A stretch of DNA of 64,000 nucleotides from assembly GCF_004770155.1 (NCBI RefSeq), contig NZ_RQFA01000033.1:1-64000 (forward strand), given 5' to 3'. Every line of letters begins with the position of its first letter. Position 1 is the stretch's first letter. The notes under the pieces are model-generated. The model searched no databases, was not told where the DNA came from, and saw only the letters and a program-made list of their open reading frames with translations. The stretch comes from Leptospira gomenensis (GTDB taxonomy: Bacteria > Spirochaetota > Leptospiria > Leptospirales > Leptospiraceae). Position numbers and translations under genes: made by a program. Shown piece after piece: positions 48,597 through 62,632 of the stretch.

Positions 48597-49777
48597 CCGA
48601 GATCTCCGTAAATCTTTTTGAGATCCGCGACGATATTTTTCTGCATCGCTTCGTTGGTTCCCCCTCCGATCGAAAGAAGGATCGCATCCCTATGCAATCG
48701 TTCCACCGGATATTCCCTGCAATACCCGTAACCGCCGAGAGCTTGGATCGCGTTTCGGGACACGCGCTCCGCCATTTGTGTGGCGACTAATTTTGCGGAA
48801 GCCGCTCCCAAAGAATTTCGATTCTCCGGATTGATCTTAGAAGCGACGTCGTACACGAGCGCGCGCGCCGCTTGATAGTCCGCGTAGGATTCCGCCAAAA
48901 ATCTTTGGATCTGACCGAACTCCGCGAGTTTTTTTCCGAAGGCTTCCCGGTGACGAATCGTATAATCGGCCATCACGTCTACACAACGTTTTGCGATTCC
49001 CAAAGATTGCGCCGCAAGAGTGATCCTTTCGATTTCGAGATTTCGCATCATGTGAACGAGCGCACCGTCTTCCTGACCGAGTAAATTTTCCGCGGGAACT
49101 TCACAATCCTCGAATACGAGTTCGGTCGTAGGCGAAGAACGCATTCCCATCTTCTCCTCTTTTTTTCCCACGCTGAATCCCGGAAACGAACTCTCGACCA
49201 AAAACGCCGTGGTTTTTTTGGAATCCTTACTCAGCTTTGCGTAAACGAGAAAAACGCTTCCCGTGTTTCCGTTGGTGATGTATTGTTTGGAACCGTTTAA
49301 CACGTATTTGTCGCCCTTTTTGGTGGCGATCGTCCGCATTCCGAGCACGTCGGTTCCGGCTCCGGGTTCAGTCATTCCCATTCCGCCGATCCATTCCCCG
49401 GAAATCACTTTGGAAAGATATTTGGCCCTTTGTACCGCATTGGAACTGTGATAGAAATTATTTACGAACAGTACTTCGTGAGCGAGATAAGAAAGCATAA
49501 ATCCGGGATCATACGCGGACATTTCCTCGTGAATGATGACGGCCGCCACCGCGTCCATTCCCATTCCTCCGTCCTCTTCGGGAACCGTGACTCCGAAAAG
49601 TCCCAACTCCGAGCCGATTCTGCGAAAGAGCGGAAGGTTAAAGGTTTCGTGCTCGTCGTTTTCTTTCGCCTGGGCATCCATATTCTCCTTAGCGAACTTT
49701 GCGACGGTTTCCCGAAGCGCGAGATGATTCTCGGTCGGGTTGTATAAGTCATTCGGTTTTTCAAGCAACGCTTTCAT
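48593..49777 (-). CDS. Acyl-CoA dehydrogenase, isovaleryl-CoA dehydrogenase-like
   Basis: 394 aa, the usual length. GGMGMTEPGAGTDV and the three-domain plan (helical, beta, helical) are typical of flavin acyl-CoA dehydrogenases. The usual catalytic Glu near the C-terminus (YEGT in medium-chain enzymes) is replaced: the sequence there is SIGGGTNE. Instead, a Glu is present in NLEIERITLA of helix G, the position used by isovaleryl-CoA dehydrogenase. A branched-chain acyl-CoA substrate is therefore favoured. Electrons would pass to ETF, encoded at 50243-51975. An AGAGGAT site supports the ATG at 49777. Confidence 0.9.
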   Translation of the reverse strand: MKALLEKPNDLYNPTENHLALRETVAKFAKENMDAQAKENDEHETFNLPLFRRIGSELGLFGVTVPEEDGGMGMDAVAAVIIHEEMSAYDPGFMLSYLAHEVLFVNNFYHSSNAVQRAKYLSKVISGEWIGGMGMTEPGAGTDVLGMRTIATKKGDKYVLNGSKQYITNGNTGSVFLVYAKLSKDSKKTTAFLVESSFPGFSVGKKEEKMGMRSSPTTELVFEDCEVPAENLLGQEDGALVHMMRNLEIERITLAAQSLGIAKRCVDVMADYTIRHREAFGKKLAEFGQIQRFLAESYADYQAARALVYDVASKINPENRNSLGAASAKLVATQMAERVSRNAIQALGGYGYCREYPVERLHRDAILLSIGGGTNEAMQKNIVADLKKIYGDLG

Positions 49778-49839
49778 CGATATCCTCTTCTCTAGTATCC
49801 TCTTCCTTCACTCAAAACAAGCTCGACAGAGAATCTTTA

Positions 49840-50160
<321 letters not shown>

Positions 50161-50241
50161 ACCCGCTCAAAAAAGTGGTTTGCACTACGTAGACACAAGA
50201 TTTTTGTGTTAACAGCACTAATTTTTTGGAGTACCCATTTA

Positions 50242-51975
<1,734 letters not shown>

Positions 51976-51994
51976 TCAATCTGCGAAACGCCCT

Positions 51995-52142
<148 letters not shown>

Positions 52143-52162
52143 AGCGAAATCGCGTTAGAGGA

Positions 52163-52211
<49 letters not shown>

Positions 52212-52229
52212 TGCCCATAGTTTGAAACT

Positions 52230-52823
52230 ATGGCATTTTTGAACATCAGGAGAATCCTCCGGGTTGCCGCAGCACTGATTTTGGTCTGCGGCATTTCTGT
52301 TTCAGGGGACCCTGGACGAGACAGATTGGGCGCGCTTTTGGGAAGAATGGGAGAAATCTCCTCCTTACGAGCCAGCGTAACGATCAATAACGAACTTTCC
52401 GGAACACTTTCTTTTAAGAAACCTAACTATTTACACGTCAAATTTTCCGACGGAAGGGTCGTATCCTCCAACGGAAGATTTCTTTGGTTTTATTCACCCG
52501 CACGAGCGATCGTAGGAAAACAGGATCTACGCGGGACTTCCGGCGGAGTTTTCGGTTTACTCAGCGGCTACGAAGAAGTGACTCAGGTCGGCGGTTCGAT
52601 TCGGCTGAAATCCTCCACAAAAACATACGAAGAAATCGTGGTTACGATGAACCCTGACAATACCCCAAAATCTTTACGGATGAAACACAGAGGATCGGGA
52701 GAATACACTTCCGTGAGTTTTTCCGGTGTGCAGACGAACGTCGGTTTATCCGCTTCTTTGTTCAACTTCAGCGCGCCTTCCAGCGCACAAATCGTGGAAA
52801 ATCCGTTGAACGAAAAGGAATAA
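52230..52823 (+). CDS. lolA: LolA-like outer membrane lipoprotein carrier
   Basis: 197 aa. The signal peptide ends about ...GISVSG. The remainder has the LolA pattern: [17 protein letters not shown], then a half-barrel of strands with [30 protein letters not shown] and the C-terminal SLFNFSAP. LolA binds lipoproteins released from the inner membrane and carries them through the periplasm, fitting the lipoprotein-rich window. The start ATG lies within a small inverted repeat (52215-52233). It is followed closely by a 608-aa gene. Confidence 0.85.
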   Translation: MAFLNIRRILRVAAALILVCGISVSGDPGRDRLGALLGRMGEISSLRASVTINNELSGTLSFKKPNYLHVKFSDGRVVSSNGRFLWFYSPARAIVGKQDLRGTSGGVFGLLSGYEEVTQVGGSIRLKSSTKTYEEIVVTMNPDNTPKSLRMKHRGSGEYTSVSFSGVQTNVGLSASLFNFSAPSSAQIVENPLNEKE

Positions 52824-52828
52824 ACGGC

Positions 52829-54651
52829 TTGTCTTTCAACTCTAGGACCGACGCTCACAAAATTTTCGCGGACTTATATCGTAAACAGAGAAGTCCGGAA
52901 CATCAGGAGAAAATCGACGAAGTCATCCAGAAATCGAACGATATTTTCATTCGTATCGATTTGATGAAGAAGGTGGACGAAGAGTTCGACAAGAAGAAGC
53001 AGGAAGAAAACAAAAAGTCCGAAGAAGAAGAAAGATCGAAACGCTCTTCCGAAAAAAGTTCCACACCCGTCAAAACCGCAGCCAAATCGACGACCGCCAA
53101 ACGGAACGAACCCCCTTCCGCAGGAATCGGATTTTTGGCGAACCTCTTCGGAGGAAATCCGGCTATCAACAAGTTCGCAAGGGAGTCGGGGACGATCGAA
53201 GTCGGGTTTTTAGGAAGAAAACTGCAAATCGCTCCGAGCGTTCAAAACCTGTTCAAATTTCTGAAAGAGGATCAGATTATCGCGACGATTCAAGCCTTGC
53301 GTTTTTGCGAACAACAAGGTTGGAGATATTGGAAACCGCTCGTCTACAACGTAGTATTAAATTTTAATAAACTATTAAACAGCATAATCTCGCTCGACAG
53401 CCTTTTTATCGACGAGATTTCCCCGGAAATATTTCTCAATCGCGCCACCAAACTGGAGTTATACTACGCCAGACATCTGAGCCGCGAGGATTCCAAAGAT
53501 ATCATCATGACCCAGGTTCCGGAACTGATCAAAAAGGACGAAAAGTTGGTTCCAAAACTTCCCCAGATTATGGCCGGTTTGTCGTACGGCCTCAACTTGG
53601 AAAACGGAAGACCGAAAATGACCGATGCGATTCGTGCGTTTCATATCGTAGCCACGAAACGGATGATTACTTGGGAAGAGATCGTACAACAACTCAACGT
53701 GCCGCCGATCAACGAAATGAAATTCCAGGGTTCTTCCGACATCATAAAGGAAGTGGAAACGACCTTAATCCGTCTTGCGGACGATATACAAACCAGACTC
53801 AACCGTAAAGAGGAACTGCAAAATCTCCGGGAACGTTATTTCAAAATCGACGACAAGGGAAGGATGAATTTCGACTTTCTCAATCTGATCGTAGACGACT
53901 ATTTCGAAAATCACGTTCCCGAAAACATGCAATCCGCTTCCATCAAATCCGCGTTTAAGGGAACCCCGCACAAACTGATGTATCTTCTTCTTCGGGATTT
54001 TCAGGCTTCGTACGCTCCCATTCTCGAAGGAACGGTCAAAATCGGGACGAAAAACCAAAGCCGCGACGTGATCATCATGTTACCCGGACTTTTTAAAAGC
54101 GAAATCGAACAGATCAACAACCTGCTCCGTTTGTTGGACGCGTTTAACAAAAAGTATCCGAGTTTCCAATACAGTTTCGCGACGTACAACGAACACACCA
54201 CTTCGACCGCAGGCGTCGAGGATCAGATCACGCAAAACCTCCTGAAACTTCTCGGAGACGCTGCCGGGTTTATGGGAAAGTTCGCGGAAAAGATCAACAT
54301 CCTCGTGGAAAACCATCTGCTCGCAAAACAATACGAATCCACCGGAAAGTTGAACGAGAGAGTTCTCGTTTCCAAAGAGAAGGTGATCGAAGAAATCAAG
54401 ATTCTCCACCGTTTCATACCTTACTGCGATTCCGCGCTCGTTTCGGGAAACAGACTCAACGGAAAAACCCTGGACTTCGTGTTTTTGGAAATGGCCAAAC
54501 TTCTCTACAACTACGCGGTGATATACAAAGACAAATTTACGATTACGAAACTGACGCTTCATAAAAAGATAGATACGGAATTGAATTCATTGATGAAAGA
54601 ATACGAACGGCTGGCCGGTAAATCCTACGAAACCACAAGATCGGAGGAAGC

Positions 54652-54655
<4 letters not shown>
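52829..54655 (+). CDS. Large hypothetical cytoplasmic protein
   Basis: 608 aa from a TTG at 52829 with GGAA about eight bases upstream. The first 90 residues are strongly charged (Lys/Glu) and probably coiled coil or disordered, followed by a Pro/Ser/Thr stretch. The rest (about 95-608) is helical with no membrane segment or catalytic motif I know. Its 3' end overlaps trpS (ATGA), and lolA precedes it by 5 nt, so it is firmly part of this operon. I know similar long uncharacterised proteins only in spirochaetes. Function not predictable here. Confidence 0.87.
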
Positions 54656-55620
<965 letters not shown>

Positions 55621-55687
55621 ATAGACGTTTCGTCGAAAAAATCCCGATTTTTTAGAACTTTCGAACTCATCCCGGAACCGGTCCGGT

Positions 55688-57631
55688 ATGAGCAGACATT
55701 TACGAGGTTGGTTGCCTTGTTCGGCGGTATCGAAATTCGCCCTGGGAAACCTAATGGGCGTGGTATTAGAAGCGATTTTCCCGGGAAAATCGCCGTTAAC
55801 CGTGGGAATCCTACTGTTTGCGGTCTCTTCCTGGGCCATATCGGACAATAATATTAAAAAATTAGAATATTTACTATTTGGAATATTCTTTTTTTCGATT
55901 ATTATTTTTCTTAATCCGAAACGATTCCAAATCGAAGAATCTAAAAGAAAAATCCGGACGGAAACGGTCGTCTTCGGGGAAACCGAACGGGACTTTCAAA
56001 AATCCTTCCGGGAAAAAATAGGATCCGATCTGGAAAACGCCGAACTCGATTCCGAATCGCGAGGAATCGCTCTGGGTTTGGTTTTTGGAGAATCCAAACG
56101 TCTCTCCAAAGATTTCAAAGAAAAGGCCAAACAAGGCGGAATATTACACCTTTTTGCGGCATCCGGATTACACTTGGGAATATGGATGGGGGTTCAATTT
56201 CAGATCTTAAAACGGATCCCCGGACTTCCGTTTGTGATCGCAAGAATCGTCCCTCTTCTGACCGGATTTCTGTATCTTTCGGCTCTGGGATATCCGGTTT
56301 CTCTCGCGAGGGCTTGGGTTTTTGCGGGTTTAATCCTTTTGCAGGGAGTGTTTTTGAGGAAACTTAGACCTGCGGATCTACTTTTGAATACGGCGTGGAT
56401 TTTATGGATATGGGATCCGTTGCGGTTTCATTCGGTTTCTTTTTGTCTTTCCTTCGGGGCCGTCGCGGGAATATTCCTTTTTTCTAATCCGACCAAACTC
56501 GTTCTTAATTTTATGAACGAAGAAAACCGTTTTATTTCGATATTAAAGGAAAATCTTTCCGTTTCTTTTTCGGCCGGTTTGGGAACGATGCCCGTTCTAC
56601 TCTACTCTTTCGGTTCCTTCAGTTTCGGCTCCGTACTTCTCAATCTGATGGTGGTTCCTCTCGCCGGAATCGTATTACCTTCGATTTATATTTCTCTTCT
56701 CTTGCAACAAACCGGAATCGATTGGATCGTTCGACCTTGCTGGAACGTATCCGAATTTATGATCGAAATCCTATTCCGCATTTCCGATACTCTTGCGGAG
56801 CCTCTCGGATTTTATAAGGAAATGGGCAATACGATTTGGATCGGAATGATCGGATGGATCTTCCTTTGTTTTTGGACGTTTGCCGCGGCGTATGTTTCGG
56901 AACGTTGTGTTTCGCGGAAAAAAAGGAACCGACTTTCGGATATCAGAATCGATCTATGGAAGCCTCCCGAACAACCGGGATTTTTCCGGAAAAAAAACGC
57001 CTTCATCGTGGGAGCGTTTTCCGTACTATGTATGATATTCGTACACGCGGTTTTATATCGAACCGCGGATTATTTTCCGGAAACAAATCGGATCGTAAAC
57101 AACGGATATTTTTTTCTGTTGAGAAACCGAAACTCCCTATACTTCTCCGGAAAATGCAAATACGGATATAAAAAACTTTCGGAAGCGTTTTATCGATCAC
57201 GCGGACTTTTTTGCGATCGACGAAACGGGATCGACGTAAGCGGAATTTTCGTCGATGACCGATCCTGTCTCGAATGGGCGATGCGTTGTATCCGCTCCGA
57301 TTCCAAAATTCCGATTTCGTATTCGGGAAAGGACGCGGAACGTGTGCAAGCGGAAGATCCGAAACATATACGAAAATCGGAAAGGTTCCGCGACATCCAA
57401 CTACCCGGAAATTCCCGAATTTTACTTTTCCACACGAAACACGATTCCCTAACGGAACTCGTGCGTAAAACCGCGAAAGGGAGGGGCTGGATCGTATTGG
57501 AAACCCCTTTCGGCAGTAAGGACAATTCGCGGATCTGGAATCGAAATCGAAAACTGCTTGGGTTGGGAGAAGGTTGGGTGTTTCTGGAAAAACATGAACT
57601 CCAGAGAATACCCGTTTCGGAAAGTTTCTGA
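55688..57631 (+). CDS. comEC: ComEC/Rec2-family membrane protein without a visible hydrolase domain
   Basis: 647 aa. Residues about 150-410 hold the competence channel domain, with HLFAASGLHLGIWMG, SALGYPVSLARAWVFAGL and NLMVVPLAGIVLP, in about ten helices. Full-length ComEC usually ends in a metallo-beta-lactamase-like domain with HxHxDH; here the C-terminal 200 residues contain none of that pattern and are Arg/Lys/Ser-rich. Because the first 74 nt of the rsmA frame lies within its 3' end, the start of that gene had to be moved. DNA uptake is the family's role but cannot be assumed here. Confidence 0.85.
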   Translation: MSRHLRGWLPCSAVSKFALGNLMGVVLEAIFPGKSPLTVGILLFAVSSWAISDNNIKKLEYLLFGIFFFSIIIFLNPKRFQIEESKRKIRTETVVFGETERDFQKSFREKIGSDLENAELDSESRGIALGLVFGESKRLSKDFKEKAKQGGILHLFAASGLHLGIWMGVQFQILKRIPGLPFVIARIVPLLTGFLYLSALGYPVSLARAWVFAGLILLQGVFLRKLRPADLLLNTAWILWIWDPLRFHSVSFCLSFGAVAGIFLFSNPTKLVLNFMNEENRFISILKENLSVSFSAGLGTMPVLLYSFGSFSFGSVLLNLMVVPLAGIVLPSIYISLLLQQTGIDWIVRPCWNVSEFMIEILFRISDTLAEPLGFYKEMGNTIWIGMIGWIFLCFWTFAAAYVSERCVSRKKRNRLSDIRIDLWKPPEQPGFFRKKNAFIVGAFSVLCMIFVHAVLYRTADYFPETNRIVNNGYFFLLRNRNSLYFSGKCKYGYKKLSEAFYRSRGLFCDRRNGIDVSGIFVDDRSCLEWAMRCIRSDSKIPISYSGKDAERVQAEDPKHIRKSERFRDIQLPGNSRILLFHTKHDSLTELVRKTAKGRGWIVLETPFGSKDNSRIWNRNRKLLGLGEGWVFLEKHELQRIPVSESF

Positions 57632-58493
57632 GATCCGGAAATTTCTGGAGTCCAAATCCTCGGCCCCGTTGAAAAAATGGGGACAGAATTTCTTGATCGA
57701 TCCGAATGCGATCCGTTCTATCCTTTCCGGACTCAACGAGAAAATTCTTTCCTCCGTAGATCGGATTTTGGAAATCGGACCGGGGCTCGGCGCCATCTCG
57801 CACGGTTTGCTGGAGTTCGACAAACCGGTCACACTCTTCGAAATCGACCCCGTATACGCCGCTTGGCTCCGCGAATATCTTCCCGAGTTCGAAGTCCGCG
57901 AAGGGGACGCGTTGGATTTTTTACCGGAATACCGAAACGAAAACGTCTACCTTTTCGGAAATCTTCCGTACTATATCTCGTCCGAACTAACGTTAAGCGC
58001 CGTTAAAAATTTGAAAGGACTCAAGGGAGCCACCTTTTTGGTCCAAAAGGAATTCGCGAAACGTATTTCGGGAGAACCTTCTTCCATTCAATTTTACTTA
58101 TCTTCGTACGGACGTTGGAAATTGAAGAAGGACGTCAAAGCGGGCTCCTTTTATCCGAGGCCGAACGTCGATTCCTCCGTATTGGAATACGAAAATTCTC
58201 CCTTTTTTCCGAACGAGTTCGGATTTTTAGCGTTGGAATGTTTGTGTAGAATCGCGTTTTGGGGGAAAAGAAAAAAACTGACCTCCTCCTTTCGCGACGC
58301 ACCGCTTACTTCGCTTCCTCCCGCGGTGACCGGTTCCCGTTTTTTTTCGGAGGAAAAATTCAGGGGGGAATGTTTCGCCGCTCTCGAACAAGCCGGAGTG
58401 GACACTGACAAACGTCCGGAAGAATTAAAAGCGGCGCGATTTCACGAAACCGCCTTGATCCTTTCCGAAACGATTAAGAAATTACTAATATAA
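57594..58493 (+). CDS. rsmA: 16S rRNA dimethyladenosine transferase
   Basis: 299 aa from the ATG at 57594 with GGAA upstream; an earlier frame start at 57558 adds residues absent from the family. It dimethylates two adjacent adenosines of helix 45 of 16S rRNA. The SAM motif is ILEIGPGLGAISHGLL, with KKWGQNFLIDPNAI before it and NLPYYISSELTL as motif IV. The family's length is usual. The start lies inside comEC (38-nt overlap), so translation is coupled. Confidence 0.95.
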   Translation: MNSREYPFRKVSEIRKFLESKSSAPLKKWGQNFLIDPNAIRSILSGLNEKILSSVDRILEIGPGLGAISHGLLEFDKPVTLFEIDPVYAAWLREYLPEFEVREGDALDFLPEYRNENVYLFGNLPYYISSELTLSAVKNLKGLKGATFLVQKEFAKRISGEPSSIQFYLSSYGRWKLKKDVKAGSFYPRPNVDSSVLEYENSPFFPNEFGFLALECLCRIAFWGKRKKLTSSFRDAPLTSLPPAVTGSRFFSEEKFRGECFAALEQAGVDTDKRPEELKAARFHETALILSETIKKLLI

Positions 58494-58499
58494 TCTGAG

Positions 58500-60020
58500 C
58501 TACGATTTTTTACCGAAGTCGGTGTACTCTTGAAGAATTCCCGCGGTAAACTCGGAGAATTCCGATTCTTTTTTGAATCCGAAATGGTTGAGCACGACCG
58601 TTTGAATCAGCGAAAAGTCTGCCGATTTTTGGGATATATCGATGATCATATCGGAAAGATAAATCGCGAAAACGGCGTCCTGAAATTCCTTTTTCACGAG
58701 AAGAGGACGATGATGCATTTCGGCGGCGACCCGAATCGTATCGGAGAAATTCCATTTTTCGCAGATCATTCCTCCCAAAGTCGTATGCGAAATTCCTAAT
58801 GCGGCTTCCTCCAAAGTCAACGGGGAAGGGAAGGAGCGATTACCCAATATCTCGGAAATTTTTCCCGAAATTTCGGGTTCCAGTGAAAGAAGAATAACGC
58901 GGCCCACATCGTGCAAAAGTGCGGCGCAGACCAGGACGGTGATCGTCTGTTTTTTCCAACCCATCCTTTCCCCGAGCCGCCTACATATAAACGCGGACAA
59001 ACTCGAACGTTCCCAGATATCCTCGAATTCCTTATAACGCTCCTCGAGGATTTTTTTCGTCCCTAAACTCAGCAGAATACTGTTCAATTCGGAAAGACCG
59101 ATGACCTTGATCGCGTCGTCCAGATTATCCACCCTGGTCCTTTGGGAAAACGACGCAGAGTTTGCAAGTTTTAGAATATTCGTGGAAAGTGATACGTCCC
59201 TTGCTACGAGTTCCGTGATGTTTTGAATGGAGGAATCCGGCTTGTTGATCAGACTCATGATCTGATTCACGTTATCCGGAAAGGTCGGAAGAGTGTCCAA
59301 TTCGGAAAGTATCTCGCCCGTTTTCTGAAGATTAACATTACGTTTTTTGAATTCGAAAGGGATTTTAATGTACGCTGAGGTGACCCCTTCCTCGGTCTTG
59401 ATCCGATACGAATCGCCTTCAATTCCTTCGTTTTTCAGCATCAAAAGCGACATCGCCAAACCCAAACCGGCGCCCTCGGATTCGTCGCCGTGATTTTCGA
59501 AAACCTCGGAGAGGTCGTTGTAAGAGCGCGCTTTCGAAATTCTTTCCCGAACCCTTTGATCCTCTTCGGGAAGAATTTCCACGTTGTTGGAAACCTTGAG
59601 TAAAAAACTGTTCTGATTAAATCCGAACGTGATCAAAACGTGAAGTCCGTTGCGTTCGAGCAGATCCGTATAAAGATCCTTGTTGTTGATCAATTCAGCC
59701 TTAAATCGTTCCATCCCCTGCGCGTATTGCAAAGGATCTTTGATATCCAAACCCGCTTCCTGGAACACGACCCGTTTTTGATTCGCCTTGACGGCGTTCA
59801 TGATCGTCTCCCGCAAAATCGAAAAGATACATTCGCGAAGGGAAGTTATATCGAGATACTGTAGATATCGATCGAGAAGAAAGCTGATGATCTTGTCGAT
59901 ATTGCGGTTCAGGTGGGTGATTCTAAGATAAAGCGGATTTAAGGATTCGATCGGTTCATTGAGATTTTTAACGGAGAGAAAATATCCCTCCTTTTCATAA
60001 TGATACCAATGAATCTTCAT
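58500..60020 (-). CDS. GHKL ATPase-like domain fused to an HDOD signalling domain
   Basis: 506 aa. The N-terminal 230 residues resemble a histidine-kinase-type GHKL fold: an N box in RETIMNAVKANQKRV and a G box in GAGLGLAMSLLMLKN. No phosphoacceptor His domain or kinase H box is visible before it. Residues about 240-440 form an HDOD domain (LPTFPDNVNQIMSLINK, LSTNILKLANSASFSQ, AALLHDVGRVILL and AEMHHRPL). The two are rarely joined. It could be a signal protein in which nucleotide binding controls the HDOD part. Cytoplasmic; convergent with rsmA across 6 nt. Confidence 0.82.
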   Translation of the reverse strand: MKIHWYHYEKEGYFLSVKNLNEPIESLNPLYLRITHLNRNIDKIISFLLDRYLQYLDITSLRECIFSILRETIMNAVKANQKRVVFQEAGLDIKDPLQYAQGMERFKAELINNKDLYTDLLERNGLHVLITFGFNQNSFLLKVSNNVEILPEEDQRVRERISKARSYNDLSEVFENHGDESEGAGLGLAMSLLMLKNEGIEGDSYRIKTEEGVTSAYIKIPFEFKKRNVNLQKTGEILSELDTLPTFPDNVNQIMSLINKPDSSIQNITELVARDVSLSTNILKLANSASFSQRTRVDNLDDAIKVIGLSELNSILLSLGTKKILEERYKEFEDIWERSSLSAFICRRLGERMGWKKQTITVLVCAALLHDVGRVILLSLEPEISGKISEILGNRSFPSPLTLEEAALGISHTTLGGMICEKWNFSDTIRVAAEMHHRPLLVKKEFQDAVFAIYLSDMIIDISQKSADFSLIQTVVLNHFGFKKESEFSEFTAGILQEYTDFGKKS

Positions 60021-60110
60021 TTACCGATTTCCGAAACTCCCGGACCGCTTCCGCGCCGATCCAAGGTAGAATTATGACTCTTTACAGTTTTGTCAATCGG
60101 TACTTTTCGA

Positions 60111-60927
60111 TCAAAGTTCTTTCCTGTCGAGAACAACTTTTCCCAGAGAGAAGGACAAAAGGATCCAAAAACCGATTTGGATCAGGGAATATTCCCCGTA
60201 ATAATGAACCTGGGAAAGACTTTTGGCGAGAAGAGAGCTGGAAAAGAAAAAGACCGTTCCTTCCTGCGGAAGAATCCAATACACGATCTCCAAAATCTGC
60301 TTTTTGAGATCCGAAGTCTGCACCACGCTCGCCGCGGCGGACTCATATATGAACAAATCCAGGAATGTCGTGAACACCAACAGCGCCAATCCCGCGAAAA
60401 AAGCCGCGTTTTTTCCGAAACTCAAAACGAGCAAAAACCCGAAAAGGATCAAAAAGTAAAAAACGGAAAACATACAAAGGGCGGCGCGCAACAGATCCCA
60501 GGAGAATCCCGCGCCGACAAACTGCTGTTTTGCGAGATACGTTCCGATCAAAAAGACGGCGTTAGCCGCAATCAGGGCAAGAATTCCCAAGGACTTTCCG
60601 GCGAGATACGTCAGGGACGAAACCGGTCTCGATAAAATCGGAACGTAGGTTTTATTTTCCAATTCCTCTCCCAAAAGGGAAACCGGCAAAAACAAAGCAA
60701 GCACCGTATTCCAAAACGCGAAAAAGATAAACACGATATAAATCTGAAAATTCGGATTTCCCGACTGATCTTCTCCGCCGACTTGGATCTGGCAGGAGAA
60801 ATTCAAAAACAAAAAAAGACCGGATATTATAAAAATGAAATATACGATCCTTTTTCTCAAAGTTTCACGCAACGTAAGAAACGCGATCGAAAACGTTTTC
60901 GGAAATTGGTCCTTGATCCAGGAAAAA

Positions 60928-60935
<8 letters not shown>
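60111..60935 (-). CDS. ABC-2 type membrane permease
   Basis: 274 aa from a GTG at 60935 with a GGAGGG site. Six transmembrane segments are visible (about 33-52, 70-100, 115-135, 145-175, 180-200, 245-268), with EELENKTYVPILSRPVS, the cytoplasmic motif common to ABC-2 exporters such as NosY. It overlaps the ATPase gene by 8 nt, so the pair makes one exporter. Substrate unknown; no adjacent cargo gene. Confidence 0.88.
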
Positions 60936-61842
<907 letters not shown>

Positions 61843-61969
61843 GAACTTTTCCTTGGAGTCAGAGCCTAATAGATATAGATATCTTGGACCTTTTTTGCAA
61901 ACGTAGGTTCCAAATCAAAAACGGCTCAATGATTTTTAGGGAATCATCCCTGTCAATCCTCTGAAAGAC

Positions 61970-62449
61970 ATGAAAATTATTATCGCTAGACACGGAGAGG
62001 CCGAACCAGTTTCTCCCGGTGGAAACGACCGTCAAAGACGTCTCACACACAAGGGAGAAGCCGACGTTCATAAAATGGCGCGTTTTTTTCAGGTGGGATT
62101 TAAGATCACGAAAATCTATCATAGTCCGTATCTCAGAACCGCAGATACCGCGAAAATTTATACGGACATACTCCATCCCGATCGAGAAACCGAATCTTTG
62201 GACTACCTCGAAGCAGGCCAAGATATGTCGCGGGTTTGTCCTTTGATCAAGGAATACACGAATTCGGATACGATTTTACTGGTGGGTCATAGCCCCGACG
62301 TTTCCCTGTTTGCGGAGAAACTTTTGGGAATCGGAGGCGTGGGCAAAAGTTTTCTTTTTTCTCCGGGCGCGGCGCTTGCAGTCAACGTTCCCCGAGAAAA
62401 GTTTTTGGACGGACAGATCATCTGGTTTGTTTGTCCGGATTTTCTCTGA
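61970..62449 (+). CDS. sixA: Phosphohistidine phosphatase SixA-like (histidine phosphatase)
   Basis: 159 aa. The N-terminal RHG motif is IIIARHGEAEPVSPG, the second catalytic His in LVGHSPDVSLFA, and the YHSPYLRTADTAKIY segment is typical of the SixA branch of the phosphoglycerate-mutase superfamily. SixA removes phosphate from histidine in phosphorelay or PTS proteins; which partner it has here is unknown. Compact, with no regulatory domain. Cytoplasmic. Confidence 0.9.
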   Translation: MKIIIARHGEAEPVSPGGNDRQRRLTHKGEADVHKMARFFQVGFKITKIYHSPYLRTADTAKIYTDILHPDRETESLDYLEAGQDMSRVCPLIKEYTNSDTILLVGHSPDVSLFAEKLLGIGGVGKSFLFSPGAALAVNVPREKFLDGQIIWFVCPDFL

Positions 62450-62503
62450 ATCACTTCCCGTTTTTTCAGTTTACAGAAGAGAGTTTTCCAAAATTCTTAC
62501 AGT

Positions 62504-62509
62504 TATATT
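62504..62509 (+). promoter_or_regulatory. Possible -10 box of the tRNA-Pro gene
   Basis: TATATT ends 7 nt before the tRNA, where a sigma-70 -10 box is expected if transcription begins at or near the first tRNA base. No convincing -35 box is seen at the right spacing, so this is tentative. Confidence 0.35.
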
Positions 62510-62515
62510 TGGAAC

Positions 62516-62588
<73 letters not shown>

Positions 62589-62632
62589 GTTCCATAACCT
62601 TCCTTTTGGTCTTTGAACCGACACGACCGATT

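Noticed and set aside
57003..57803. 266-codon minus-strand frame across the comEC/rsmA junction
   Set aside because: It spans two real genes on the other strand and has no domain or start signal.
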